DNA of 64,000 bases from Miscanthus floridulus (lineage: Eukaryota; Streptophyta; Magnoliopsida; Poales; Poaceae): NCBI RefSeq assembly GCF_019320115.1, contig NC_089588.1:115292123-115356122 (forward strand), in the 5' to 3' direction. The translations under genes and the position numbers were made by a program. Under the pieces are notes generated by a model that worked only from the letters and a program-made list of their open reading frames with translations, was not told the DNA's origin and did no database searches. Each line of letters starts with the position of its first letter. Within the stretch, counting starts at the first letter, position 1. Below, in pieces: positions 44,300-55,439 of the stretch.

Positions 44300-44960
44300 G
44301 TGACTCACAGGAGTGCCGTCGCACGGAGGTGGAGGCACCAACGGTATCATCGGCGGCGGCGGAGGCGGTGGAGGTTGGCCCATGCTCTGAGAAAAGCTGG
44401 CCATGTACTCGTACCATGCCTTTACTGCTTGAAGGCCTCAAGCTGGGCCTGCACTCGCGCCCTCTCCTGTGCCAACTCGGCCTGGTGCGATAGCTGGAGG
44501 GCCTGAAACTGGCTCTGTGAGGCCTGCTGTGACTCCTGCAGGGCTTCAATCTGGGCCTACAATTATTTATCACATAGTTAGAATGCAAATAAAGAACGGG
44601 TAGAAAATGAATGGACAACGAATGCAACAGAACTAACCTGGAGTGCTACCACCTGGGGCTGTGAGCGTGGGCGTATGGCCGGGCTCGAACTCGTGCTCCG
44701 GGCTCTAATCTGGGCGAGTGTCTGAGTGTTGGCCGTGTCTATGGTGCTGTTGCCCATATAGTACCTCCCGTGTGGCTTACCTGGTCCCAACCTCATGACG
44801 ATGTCACCCTCGAGGTCAGCGGTGCTCGGATCAAATTCTGGCCCATGGATCTCTCTCGCCATCGCCGTGTACTCGCTGAGGCGACTATGCACGCTCAGGT
44901 TACTGTATGCCTCGGGCGGGTCCTCCGGGTTGTAGACGCTATGGTGCTGGGCGGGTTTAT
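44300..44960 (-). pseudogene. CACTA 2 ORF1-type protein fragment
   Basis: The minus strand 44892-44640 reads 'MHSRLSEYTAMAREIHGPEF', 'GDIVMRLGPGKPHGRYYMGN', parallel to the element-1 block at 33450-33220. After a GT/AG gap, 44555-44300 encodes a Gln/Ala-rich coiled coil ('SQFQALQLSHQAELAQERAR') and, one frame over, a Pro-rich tail ('SFSQSMGQPPPPPPPP'). A stop near 44430 separates the two. The upstream exons found in element 1 are missing. Confidence 0.7.
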
Positions 44961-45443
44961 GTTTAGAGTTATCGTTAAGATATTGTGAGTTAGACTGCTT
45001 TTCCCAGCTTTCAAACGAGTTGTCGGTGAGCTAGATTGATTTTCCCTACTTTCAAACGAGTTATCTGGTCCTGACTAACTTAACTGGTTAACTGCAAAGT
45101 ATGGTTTTAGTCAGAAATATGGGTGCTTCCCAGTAAACTGATTGTGTCCAGGTACTAGTCTTGTTCTAGTTATCCAAACACGTGCTATATAGGTGGGCAA
45201 CTGGCCACTGTGCTACTTTTGTTTTACATCATAACCACACATGCTTGTAAAAGTGGCCTGGCATGCTAATGTTCCACACTGTATAATGCCAATCAATGAA
45301 TATTATCTACCTTTAACCCAGTTTCATGGCAACTCCACTTTGCTCCTTGCATGCCAGATTTATTCGTCTGCTTTGTGGCTGTTAGTCTGTCATTTTTTTC
45401 ATTCATAATTTAGCTAACTTCTTTCCATTTCTATACACGCTAG

Positions 45444-45730
45444 CTTCTTGCTGAGAAAATGCCTGAACTTCTTGATTTTGACAAAGACCTAATTTATTTG
45501 GAAGCAGCTTCCAAGGTATTTCAATCAACTTATCTTTTGCACTTCTGGGTGAATAATGAGCTTTCTACTCATCAAGTATGTTACGAAACAATTGAATTTG
45601 TTAATCCCCACAGATCCAACTGAAATTGCTTGCGGAAGAAATGCAAGCAATAAACAAAGGTCTTGAGAAGGTGGAGCAGGAGCTAGCTGCTTCAGAAAGT
45701 GATGGTGCAATTTCAGTTGGCTTTCGTAAG
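45444..45730 (+). pseudogene. Captured formin FH2-domain fragment (two exons and an intron)
   Basis: Exon a (45444-45515) follows a CACGCTAG acceptor and encodes 'LLAEKMPELLDFDKDLIYLE' plus AASK. A GTATTT...CCCACAG intron (45516-45613) follows. Exon b (45614-45730) encodes 'IQLKLLAEEMQAINKGLEKV', 'EQELAASESDGAISVGFRK' and ends at a GTATGG donor. This is the C-terminal half of the actin-nucleating FH2 domain of plant formins, including the highly conserved 'LAEEM.A..KGLEKV..EL' helix. Both exons are in frame and 63 codons long in total. Because the intron is kept, genomic DNA rather than cDNA was captured. It lies inside CACTA 2, opposite in strand to the element's ORF1. Confidence 0.85.
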
Positions 45731-45849
45731 GTATGGTAGGGTTTATCTCTTCTTTTAGGAGTTGCTGGATGACTGAACTTAAATCAGTTTACGTCAATAC
45801 ATCACTTCAAAATGGTTTAGGGTTAATCCATCCATTTCCATTCCATCGC

Positions 45850-46260
45850 ATCACGGCGCCACCAGACGGAGGGGAGAGGTGGGCAACAGGGCAGGTACCT
45901 GGCGTCGACGGGAGCAGGCAGGGGTCCCTTGTCGCCACCGGTGCGGCGGGAGCACGTACGGAAGGGGAGGCCGCGGTCAGGGGAGGGGAGAGAGTGCTCG
46001 CCGTCGCCGCTGCTGCTGGGGCCCACCCCACCCCACCTCGCGGGAACGGGAGCGAAGGAGGGAGCACGGGGCGGCGTCGGCGGAGGGGATCGTCGTCCGG
46101 TGCGCCGGTGCCGCTGTCTCTCTCTCCGTCTCTCTCTCTCTCTCCGTCTCTCCAGTGGCGGCGGCTGTGGGGGACCGCCCGGTGGCGGCGGTGGTGGAGG
46201 GGAGGAGTCGGCCGTGGCGGTGGGGAGGCGTGTGCGGTGTGTGTGTGTCTGTGAACGATT
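45850..46260. other. GC-rich, (TCTC)n-containing segment of CACTA 2
   Basis: Strong GC shift with a TCTCTCTCCG microsatellite (46115-46152) and a GTGTGTGTGTCTGTG tract (46236). Several frames stay open on both strands only because of composition. It may be the element's promoter/5' UTR region or another captured 5' exon; I see no domain. Confidence 0.4.
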
Positions 46261-46284
46261 TGAGGGAGAAACGGCTTGTTGAAT

Positions 46285-47350
46285 GCTTCTGTTTACCGAG
46301 TGCCTAGATGTACGGCACTCGGTAAACTCAAGCACCGCAGCCCAATGACATGTGGGCCTGGTACATGTTTACCGAGTGCCCAGATCTACGGCACTCGGTA
46401 AACATAAGCATGGCAGCCCACTGTGGCAGACAGGTGGGCCGTGGCTAACCTTTTACCGAGTGTTTGAGGTCACACTCGGTAAAAATATCCATTATTTCAT
46501 GCAAAACAAAAAAGAAAAAATGCCAATTTAATCCTAAAATTCACCAAACTTTCACATGAACTATTTCATGTCATCTATTTACTATCTAAAAAATTCCAAG
46601 TTCAAATCATAATGTTGAATTTCACTCTTAATAGAAATCCTACTCGTCATTGTGAATGTTTAGCGTCTCTTTGGGAGATGTACCGGTTCGGCAGCGACGA
46701 ATGTAAAAATACTTCCAAAACATTATGAAATTTTTTCTATAACATAGATGTATGCTTCAATGTTAATTCTTCCAATCTTGTGATTTATCGAGTTCGATTT
46801 TAATTATTACAATTAAATTCACACGATATGTTCCTAATTTTCATAAAGAATGAAAATTTTGTGAAATATAGTAAATAAATCGAAATAAACACCATATTTT
46901 GGAATGGAGTACTAAATATCATATGTGGATAGAGGAAAAAGAATGAAGGGAAAAACAAGAAATTTGGTTGAATTTTACCGAGTGTTGGGCCAATACACTC
47001 GGTAAAAGATAGTGTTTACCGAGTGTATTTGCCCAACACTCGGTAAAATTTTCATGTTTGCCGAGTGTATGATCATAACACTCGGTAAACATGTCATGCC
47101 TTGACGCCGTCTGGGCACGGTTGCTGTCCTAGGTGACGTGGCACGTTAATACCGAGTGACCGTTTTTACCGAGTGCACCCCGTCGGTAAACTTGTAGTTT
47201 TACCGAGTGTCTGAATATACTGAGTGTGCTGACTCGGTAAAGCGGTTGACTACCGGGTGTTTATGTTTTCCGAGTGTTGGCACTCGGTAAGTACTTTTTT
47301 CCGAGTGCCCCGACTTTTGACACTCGGTAATTGTCGGGGCACTCGGTAAA
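46285..47350. repeat. CACTA 2 right subterminal arrays
   Basis: Clusters of TTTACCGAGTG/CACTCGGTAAA at 46290-46485 and 46975-47350, split by about 490 bases of AT-rich non-coding sequence. The outer cluster includes one GTTTGCCGAGTG site near 47056. Confidence 0.85.
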
Positions 47351-47372
47351 TACACAGTCTCCGGTAGTGGTA

Positions 47373-48236
47373 GCCGTTGTAATAGTCATTGGACCTAGTC
47401 TAAAGACTAGTGCTTATGGAGCTTTTTGGTGAATACGATTTCAGTGCAGAAAATTAGTAATGGCTCGTTTCTTGAGTGGGTTCATAAATAGAAGGTGTGT
47501 CATGCTTTTTAGTTCTCCTGAACTCTTTGGCCGATATCACACACATTAGAGCTCAAAAAACACCTCCACTCACCTTTGCTTAGCTGTGGTTGTATTTGGG
47601 TGAAATTGCGGTTGATCTAGTGCATTTACTTTGAGAGTAAGCATCTACTAGCACAAGTGATCGTGTTCACTGTGAGATTGTTGTTACTCTTCATGGTTCC
47701 CTCACCTAGATGGCTTCGAGCCAGCAGGACTTTGTGAAGCACTCATTTGAATATTGTGAGGTGCTCCAAAGGAGGGCTTGTGAGGGGCTCTTGTGTTCAT
47801 CCCTGACGAAGAGGCAAAAGGCAACTCTAGTGGATATGAGGCTTCGAGAGCTAACCTTGAAGGGCTGTTGAGCTTTGTGGAGGAGCAGTGATCCATGGGC
47901 TTGTATCAACGTGGACGTAGGTGACTGACAAGTCACCGAACAACAGGGATATATCTTCGCATCATCCTCTTTGTGTGGTTCGACCAGCCTATACTTGCTC
48001 TTTATATTTGTTCATTTAATTTCCTAGTGTAAAGCTAGCATTTTTTGTACTAGGGTGCTTGTTTAGCTTGTTTTGCCTTGCTAGTCACATAACCTTAGTT
48101 ACTTTACTCTTGATTACTAAGTTGTGTAGTTTTTCACACTAGGCACGCAAGACTAGCTCTGTTTGCCTAGTGTTTGTTGTTGTAGAAAATTTTAATTAGA
48201 TTATTCACCCTCTCTAATCAGCTACAGAGATCCCCT
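47373..48236. other. Copia-like LTR/leader remnant, right side
   Basis: Continues the host sequence interrupted by CACTA 2. The segment 47990-48230 has the wording of a copia LTR end ('CACACTAGGCACGCAAGACT', 'ATTATTCACCCTCTC'). No ORF with recognised content; the 47702-47936 minus ORFs are not supported. Confidence 0.45.
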
Positions 48237-49086
48237 GAACGTGCTGCCTACCACCGCTCATGCCTAGATCTAGGCTGCCATCTCCGTGCACACCGAAAGG
48301 ACACCGCCCTCGGCTGGACCTCCACCACTACTGCTCTCGCCGCCACCATACTCGCCCTAATCTGGGCCATGGCCACCGATGGCCTAGAGAGGGGCCGCCC
48401 GCGTGGCTGTCACACCCTCATGCCACTGCTATGGGGGAGATGGAGGGGGTGCAGAGAGAAGGGATCGCCCGACGTTGAGCGCCGGGCCAACTTGTGGGAG
48501 AGAGAGAGGGTGAGTGGAGGGCAGGGGAAGCAAGGCTAGTTTGTGGTTCTTTATTGGGACAGCTTTTTTATCCCTAGTACATATTACAATATGGTGATAA
48601 AACCCTTCCAGTTATCACTGCAGGTTTGTAATATGCACTAGTATATAAATCTTATTGGAGGTGGGCAAAAAGGGTTAATGCCTATGTTGACCGCCTCCGT
48701 TAATAAGAAACCGTCTCGGTTAAATGTTAACAGAGGCGGCCGCTCAGCCGGCCGGCCGGCCAGGGAATAACCGAGGTGGCCAACCAAAACGCCCGTCTCC
48801 GTAAAAAAGAAGGGTGACGCCACCCAAAATCAATCGTGTACTAGTGATGAATCATCGGTGACAACTATATTCACTACTGGCTCATAATACAAACCAACAG
48901 TGATAACTATCACAGCTGGTTCATTTACAAACCAGTGGTAATAATATTGATGGAAAAAATATATTATATAGTAGTGACTTATCTAAAACCGTTTAATCTA
49001 CCTCCTAGGTGGTTTAGATGGCTGGTTTTGTCTCCATGACATGACTAGGCCCACGTGTTAGCGGCAACAGAATAAGTTTTCTACAC
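48237..49086. other. GC-rich segment and DNA-transposon scraps
   Basis: Positions 48250-48480 are GC-rich with a plus ORF of no recognised content. Positions 48590-48846 carry 'CCGCCTCCGTTAATAAG'/'CCGTCTCGGTTAAATG' repeats and a GGCCGGCCGGCCGGCC run, like CACTA subterminal DNA, ending GTACTAGTG. Positions 48850-48978 carry paired 'AACCAGTGGT'/'CACTACTGGCTC' words and end TATAGTAGTG. These look like transposon ends without complete elements. Confidence 0.45.
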
Positions 49087-49457
49087 TTGCCAACTGTGCA
49101 ATTGCCCAACGTCTTACGGGTGGCTATGGAAACACGGCATGCTGCTACATATTACATACAGCTCAGATACTACTCTGTTCAAGTTCCTTCACAATATGAT
49201 CAAGTGCAGATGAACTCTGTACTTCAAATCCATTTGTTTTTCTGTAGGCCTGCAAAGGAGCAAAATTGCAGCAGTGGTGAGTTCCCCTTGGATGCAGTCG
49301 ATCAGTGTTGAAATTCAGATCATAAGGTTAGTATCAGGAGACACGAAGACTGAAATTGCGCAGTCTTACAAAGTGCATCGATAAAGGGTGTTCGGAATTC
49401 CCTGTTAGGTGACAGTAAAACTCATTGTCAAGAATTTATTCAGGTGGTTTTTTATAT
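49087..49457. other. Spacer downstream of the tyrosyl-tRNA synthetase relic
   Basis: No gene seen. A stretch near 49040-49150 echoes 16300-16440 ('ATGTGGCA...AATA.GTTTTC', 'TGCCAAC..TGCAATT', 'CATGCTGCTACATA'), so a shared unidentified repeat is likely. Confidence 0.35.
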
Positions 49458-51953
49458 TTATTTAAGAAAAGAATGTACCTTAACAGTACCACGAAGAACT
49501 TCGGCGTCAGAATTGTTACTGAAGTGATCACGAACAGGCTGGGAAAAAGAGATTTGATAAGGTCACCTAATAAGTATATTTGTCTAGTATATATAAATGA
49601 ACAGCTGAGAAATACGGGAAAGTAAATTCCGACATGTCCATTTTTGAAGACTACTCTCTCCGTCCCACAAAGAAATGTCATTCTCACTTTTTGACAACTC
49701 AAATACTTTAAACTTTTAACAAATATATACAAGAGAATATTGATTTTTATGGTGCAGAATAAGTATCATTCGATTAATCGTTGAAATGTATTTTCATAAT
49801 AAATTTATTTGGAGATACAAATGTCGTTAATATTTTTGTATAAATCTAGTCAAGCTTAACAAAGTTTGACTGGCAGTAAACCCTATGTGACACTCTTTTT
49901 TGGGACAGAGAGAGTAGTTCACAGTTACGTACACTGGTTAGCAACACAGGAGGGAGCTTTACCTGCAATATCTCGTTTATTGCTTTTGCAAGAGCACGCT
50001 TCACATCATCAGGATGCAGATTGCCACTACTGTAGTCTTCATTGAGTTCTTCTATTTGGTTGTAGGTCCTATTTAACATCAACAAATGTTACAAATGGAG
50101 ACAACATTAAAATTATGTGGCTATTATGCAGATCAACATTACATCCTCTCATATATCATCTATATTAAACTTGAAAACAATTTCAGCTTTTGCAGAATAT
50201 TACTTGTTACCACCGTCAGCTTCCTTGCGAAGCACCTCAAACCTTTTGAACCAAGGGAAAATAATGTACTCAATATACTCCAAGCATGGATTTCCCTTTA
50301 ATAATTTTGCGAGGACAGAAAGCCTGTTCTATCTTGTGCTTGACCTCAGACTGCAGTAAACAAGTTGATGATGAAATTCTTATGACCACAGGAAGAATGG
50401 TATAAAACATCGATTAATTTTAGATGCTTATAAGAGCATCTCAAGATTGGTAGATGTTGTGTTCTTTCAACTACATAATTGAATCCTTTGGTACATCGTA
50501 TACCTGACTTATAGATGATCAAAAGTGGTCATGATGCTGAAACAAGTAGCGACTGATGATAAATTAAAAAAAACACCTATATAGGGAGAAGAAAAAACCT
50601 CATCATCTTTCATAAAAATGGCCAATGCTAGATCGCGCTTTGACATTTTTTTGCTGACCTTGTTTAATACCTGGTAGCATATCTATAATTGATGATGTAA
50701 ATGAATAAAACTATATCCCACAAACCTAGCAATAACTTTTGAACCATATAGAAACATAAATCCAAAATATGACTACTTAGGGAGGATACGGTGGGACAGA
50801 ATAATTGGTGCAACGCTACTTTTGCTCTCACAGTACTCTCTAGCAAGCATATTCACCTTTCTTCGATCCCTGCCCATCTGGCATATGTCTACCTACAGAA
50901 GGAAACATAAGTAAATTTTAAGTTTGTACTAGAAACCTTGTATGTGTTCTAGTATAACATTTTAAGTTTTTTATTAAAAGTTCAGTGTCCTTTATCTTGA
51001 AAACAAAACTAAACAGGCTTCCTTTTTTTCCACTAAATATATATATTATTAGGATAACTAGTGCTGGCATACAAACCTTGAGGAAGAATATATCTGCACA
51101 CTGCATGAGGGGATATAAGATCTGGGAAGCAGTTAAGGCTTCCTTCTCACCTCGACCCATAATTTGACAACACCTGTGCAGTAGTTAAGGCTAAAACTAT
51201 TTATTTGTGGCTGTAATAAAACTGCAAATAACCATATCCTTTGTTTGTTCATAATCTCTGAACGAACATGCAGTCCAGATGAGTATATATGCACCTGACT
51301 ATCCTGCTGAAAGTACTTTTCAGGGCAATGTCAAATACAAGTGACCAGTATTCATCCCTGCGCTTATCAATCTCTTTTGAAGCCCAGAGAAATTCCACCC
51401 TGTCCCTGTCCATATCCATGCCAAGTGCTTTTTCCAAATTGTAATCATATAGTTGCCAACAGTTTGGATTTTATTTAGATTCCCTCCCATCTTTTGGTTT
51501 AGCAGAGCAAACCAGTCAGCAATCCAAATTTTCACTTGGCATCCAACTCCAAGCATCTTGTTAATACTTACCACCTTTCCAACTCCCTGGAAACAAAGAT
51601 AAAATTAATGGTCTTTTAGGTATACATTACTATGATCCTAAATAATCTAATAGATTCAAATCGGTGATGTGAATTCAAAAATCAAAGCTGAAGAGCGTGC
51701 TTTCTATCTGAATTGAAGGCGAGCAGACGACATATAGAAATGTGTCCAGTCTAACCTGAGCAATATGCATGCTGCCAGAAGGCTCAAATCCATCGTAGCA
51801 TATCGGGTTGGGCTTCTTCAGCAGAAGCTATTTCAGCTCGCCCTCACTGATGCACTCTTCTGCGGTGCTCTTCAGGATTCTGCACGGTTGCTCTTTGGTT
51901 ATCGCTGGCACTTTGGTAGGTAGATCATTGGTGGTGGACAGGGAGGACTGGAT
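49458..51953 (-). pseudogene. Tyrosyl-tRNA synthetase (cytosolic type), nine exon remnants
   Basis: Class I aminoacyl-tRNA synthetase, minus strand. Exons (right to left): about 51953-51756 ('CYDGFEPSGSMHIAQ', the HIGH-like motif), 51587-51295 ('CQVKIWIADWFALLNQKMGG', 'RVEFLWASKEIDKRRDEYW'), 51173-51077 ('ALTASQILYPLMQCADIFFL'), 50892-50777 ('VDICQMGRDRRKVNMLAREY'), 50670-50599 (KMSKS-like 'KMSKRD'), 50350-50204 ('YIEYIIFPWFKRFEVLRKEA'), 50068-49964 ('LHPDDVKRALAKAINEILQ') and 49538-49458 ('PVRDHFSNNSDAEV'). Most GT/AG sites survive. Disabling changes include a TAG in 'GELK*LLLKK' of the first exon, a +1 in an A-run before 'MSKRD', a frameshift near 51437 and another in the 50350 exon. The KMSKS Ser is replaced by Arg. 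It cannot encode a working enzyme. Confidence 0.88.
49654..49914. mobile_element. Stowaway MITE (Tc1/mariner type)
   Basis: Terminal inverted repeats CTCTCTCCGTCCCA and TGGGACAGAGAGAG, flanked by TA at 49652-49653 and 49915-49916. The 261-bp body contains no ORF. It lies in the last intron of the tyrosyl-tRNA synthetase relic. Confidence 0.88.
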
Positions 51954-52002
51954 GCAAAAATGCCGGTCAGTTTTTGCATGTACATCATGTGCGTGATTTT
52001 TT

Positions 52003-52456
52003 TTATAAAGGAGATTGTACGTCAAAACTATTATTGAAAACTTCAGCATCATTGTTACTTTCAAAGGGTTGCACAAACTTATTAAGGGCAAAATCAGGCG
52101 GGCATATCTCCATCTGGTCAACTCTTTTGAAGTGAATCAAGTGATCACGGACAAGCTGAAAAGGAGACAGAAATTCACAGAAGTACTGATGAATGAAATG
52201 AGCATTTATACTTAACAAAATAGTTCAAAAATACGACTCGATTGGATAAACTGACACAAAATTTTTCCATTCCTACTTGAGAAAACTTGAGAAGTGGAAT
52301 GCAAGTAATTTTCAAGTTAGTTATTAACTACATGGGAGGACGAGTCATGTCACCTGGAGTATCTGGTTTATTGCTTTTGCAAGGTTAGACTTCACATCGG
52401 CAGGATGCAAAGCGCCACTAGCATAATCGATGGAAATCTCTTGCATTTTGCAACCA
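52003..52456 (-). pseudogene. Second tyrosyl-tRNA synthetase copy, C-terminal exons only
   Basis: The minus-strand block at about 52456-52354 reads 'DYASGALHPADVKSNLAKAI' and then NQILQ with a GTGACA donor. The block from 52155 follows a TTTTCAG acceptor and reads 'LVRDHLIHFKRVDQME', then 'SNNDAEVFNNS'. Both correspond to the last two exons of the neighbouring copy. The last exon has an insertion of about 80 bases between 'VRDH' and 'SNNDAEV'. The rest of this copy is absent, cut off by the LTR starting at 52540. Confidence 0.8.
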
Positions 52457-52539
52457 GCATTAGAATTATGCCATGCCAATAACATCATTAATGTGTGATT
52501 ATAAATATATTATTCTTGCTCATCAGAGATTGTAGTTGA

Positions 52540-55439
52540 TGTAACACCCTAAAATTTGGCTTTTTTGAAAATAGGTATAAAATGACTCATTTCTGAATTT
52601 TGTGCTCATAAAATATAGGAAAATAAATTTTTTCATTAAATTAAAGTTCATCATAAGGTTTAGCAACATATTTGTGCGTACAAGCCCTTGCATTTGATGT
52701 ATTTGGTTGAGTGGTTTTGATTGAAAATTTAAAATAGTTAAAATTGCTTTGGTAAATGAAAATGGTGTTGAAGTAAAAGAAAAAAAATTGAAAATAAAAG
52801 AATTTAAAAAGTTGTAAAAAATATTTTTGAAAACTCACTAAAATTTGCTCACTTTTATTAGAATCTAAAAGAATATTCAAAACTTTATTTGAAGTTGCAT
52901 TTGGTTCATATTTGAATTTGGTTTTGAAAATGAAATTGGAAAAAGGAATGGAAAATGGGAAAAAAACTCTCCTCCCTCTCTCTGGCCCGATGGCCATCTT
53001 TTTCTCTTCCTCCCGCGCAGGCTCAGTTCAGTCTTTCCCCTCATTCCCATAGCCCAGCGCCGCATCGTTGCTTCGGCCCACGCCAGCGCAACGGCCCAGC
53101 GTCACCCGCCGCTCCCCAGCGCCGCGTGGCCTGTTTCTCGCGTCGGCCCAGCTCCATAGACCCAGCTCTTCCTCCTCGCGCGCCGCTTCCTCTTGGGCCG
53201 ACAGTCGCGGTCTGCCAGCAGGCGCACCCACGCCTGACCTTTCCCGATTCCCCCCTGCCACCCCGGGCCCGCCGTCAGCTCTGCCTCCTACCTTGGTCCG
53301 TCACCGAGCCGGACTCTACCGCCGCTGCCATGGACTCCGTGTCCGCGCCGCTCCTGATTCCTCCCCTGCCATGCGAGCTACGCCAGGTCATCCCATAAAT
53401 AGCGATCCTCCATGCCCCTTCCGTCCCCACCAAGTCCTAGGAGCACCAGCCACGCCGCCAGGAACCTCAGTGCCGCCGCCTGGACCCTGTCAGGAGGAGC
53501 CGACGTCGCCGAGCCGATTGGACGCCCCTCCGTCATGGTAAGCTTGTTCCCAAGATTCCCGTTGAAGTTGCGAGCATGCACAACCCCTTTTCTCCCTCTC
53601 TCTCGCGCTGTCTTGTTCTCCCCGCACCGTAGCAGATCCGCCACCGCCATAGGTCGTCGCTCGCCGCCTCCGTTCGCCAATAGATGCAATATATCGCAGA
53701 ATCGAGTTCGCAATGGTCTTATCTATCTTCCAGTGCCCTTGCTTCATGCGATTGTGTCCCGTAGGCTCCTATTCAAGAACGCCGGCGACCTCCTCTGTCT
53801 TCCGGCAATGGCGCCGCCGTCGGCTACAGCGCCGGTCACCCCTCCCCCACCCAATCAATTTTAGCCGTCCGTTTTCAGATCTGTGGCCCAGATTAGAAGA
53901 TACCCTTTCACTGGTATTTTTATTAAAGAGCCCCTCAGTTTCTTCCAATTAGATCCTGAAGTCCATTGCGTATTTCACAGCTTACGCTCTCTTCTTTTAA
54001 AAGCGTATTTCGTTTAGTTGACTTCAAAAATACGTTTTCACTTATTTACAGATTTGCCACTGATTTTGTTTTAGCCATAACTTCTCCGTTTTAACTCCAA
54101 TTTGATCCGTTCAAATTGCGTTAGGTTCATAATTTCATAATCTACATGTTCATACTACTGTTAAGTAGGTTTTCAACTTTTAAAATTCATGATTAGATTT
54201 AATCTATTATTTTATTAAAGGAAATCTTGTTTATTTCATATCTTCTACGTTTCAACTCCGTTTTAGTCCATTCAAGTTGTGTTAGATTCATAGCAACAAG
54301 ATCTACACGTTAGTAACAGTGGTTACCATGTCACTATTTCTAGAATTCCATGGTTTAAATCATATCTTGATTAATAATTATGCAACTAGGTTTTATAAAT
54401 AAAATATGATTTGTTTTACTTTAGTATTATAATTCAAACTTAAATTTGACTTAATTTCTATAAAATATCTTATATATGTTTTTATACCATTAAAACACAT
54501 GAAGCTAATAGTTTTATGAGTATATCTCTCGGTAGTTGTATCTTTTCAACCGTAGTCCGATTAGCGTGCTCTTCGCGTCTGTGTGTTCGTAGCGATGCGC
54601 AGAATCGTGTTTCAAACTCTTTTAATTATTTTTTCTATGATTGATGTATTGTTATAATTTAGATCTATTGTTTGCTTCGTGTATGATTGCATGGATGCTT
54701 GTGTGGTGCTTTATGATCTTGTCCGATCGGTGAGTTATACGTGGTGAATCAAGAAGCAGATCTTTGAAGTTTTAGACTTGAAGAAGGATCTAAGTTTAAG
54801 GCAAGTATAGCATGGGATCTTCTTTGTTGTCCTATATAGCACTAATCACTTATCATACTGCATGTGTCTACCTTGACTGCCACTAAGGATTTCCTAGTAC
54901 TTTGTTACCATATACCTTGATACCTATGGGGTATCGCATTGGGTAGTATGATGCTAGTGCTCAACTACAACCATGATCTTGTAACTTGACTAATGGTATA
55001 TGCAGTAACCACTAAAAGATGTTTTTTAGCAACATGGAACAAGAGGGCTAGAGCATTAGGCTGTTTTTATGGTGCTCTAGATTCCTCTCCCTAAGGACTT
55101 ATTTGTAAGTGATCATCCAGGACTTACAGTACAGCTATGAGGGCAACATGGCTCTAGCTTTAGCTCAGTATAAGGACCTTTTCTAGCTTGTTAGTGGTTA
55201 CCTTTATTGGCGTAAGAATGGCTTGACGAATCAGGTATATGACAGCCTCTACTCTTATGTGTATAGGTTATGTGTCATTGTGCCATTCGACAGGGGGTTC
55301 CTATATCTGTTTGCCGAGTGAATCTAATGGCCCTGACTTGTTAGATGAACCTTTGAAAGGCTTCATAGTGAACCCTGCCGACCTTCCTTTGTAGTGGGTC
55401 AAGAGGCTGATCACCTCGGGCGAAAGGGTAAATCATGAC
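52540..55439 (+). mobile_element. Gypsy-type LTR, truncated by a nested insertion
   Basis: It begins TGTAACACCC, the common head of grass gypsy LTRs. A CCCATAAATAGCG TATA-like site lies near 53392. Further right, text such as 'CCATAACTTCTCCGTTTTAA' and 'TAGCACTAATCACTTATCAT' is of the Tekay/Del LTR style. It stops at about 55439, where another LTR (TGTCGACG) begins. GC-rich ORFs around 52955-53864 are open in several frames and not recognised, so I do not call them. Confidence 0.55.

Larger units (their letters stand above)
43049..47369. mobile_element. CACTA element 2 (4.3 kb, TSD GTA) carrying formin exons
   Basis: The left end CACTACGGGATACTG and the inverse of the right end (CACTACCGGAGACTG) match at 13 of 15 bases. 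GTA duplicates lie at 43046-43048 and 47370-47372. Subterminal arrays use TTTACCGAGTG/CACTCGGTAAA, one base different from the TTTGCCGAGTG motif of element 1. The interior holds an ORF1-type pseudogene on the minus strand (44300-44960), a formin gene fragment on the plus strand (45444-45730) and a GC-rich leader-like segment (45850-46260). No TNP2 transposase is present, so it is non-autonomous. Confidence 0.92.

Noticed and set aside
45823..46335. 170-codon minus ORF and three overlapping plus ORFs
   Set aside because: Open only because of extreme GC bias and a TCTC microsatellite; no domain and no agreement between frames.
52955..53864. GC-rich ORFs of 110-157 codons
   Set aside because: They lie inside a gypsy-type LTR, are open in several frames on both strands and contain no recognised domain.
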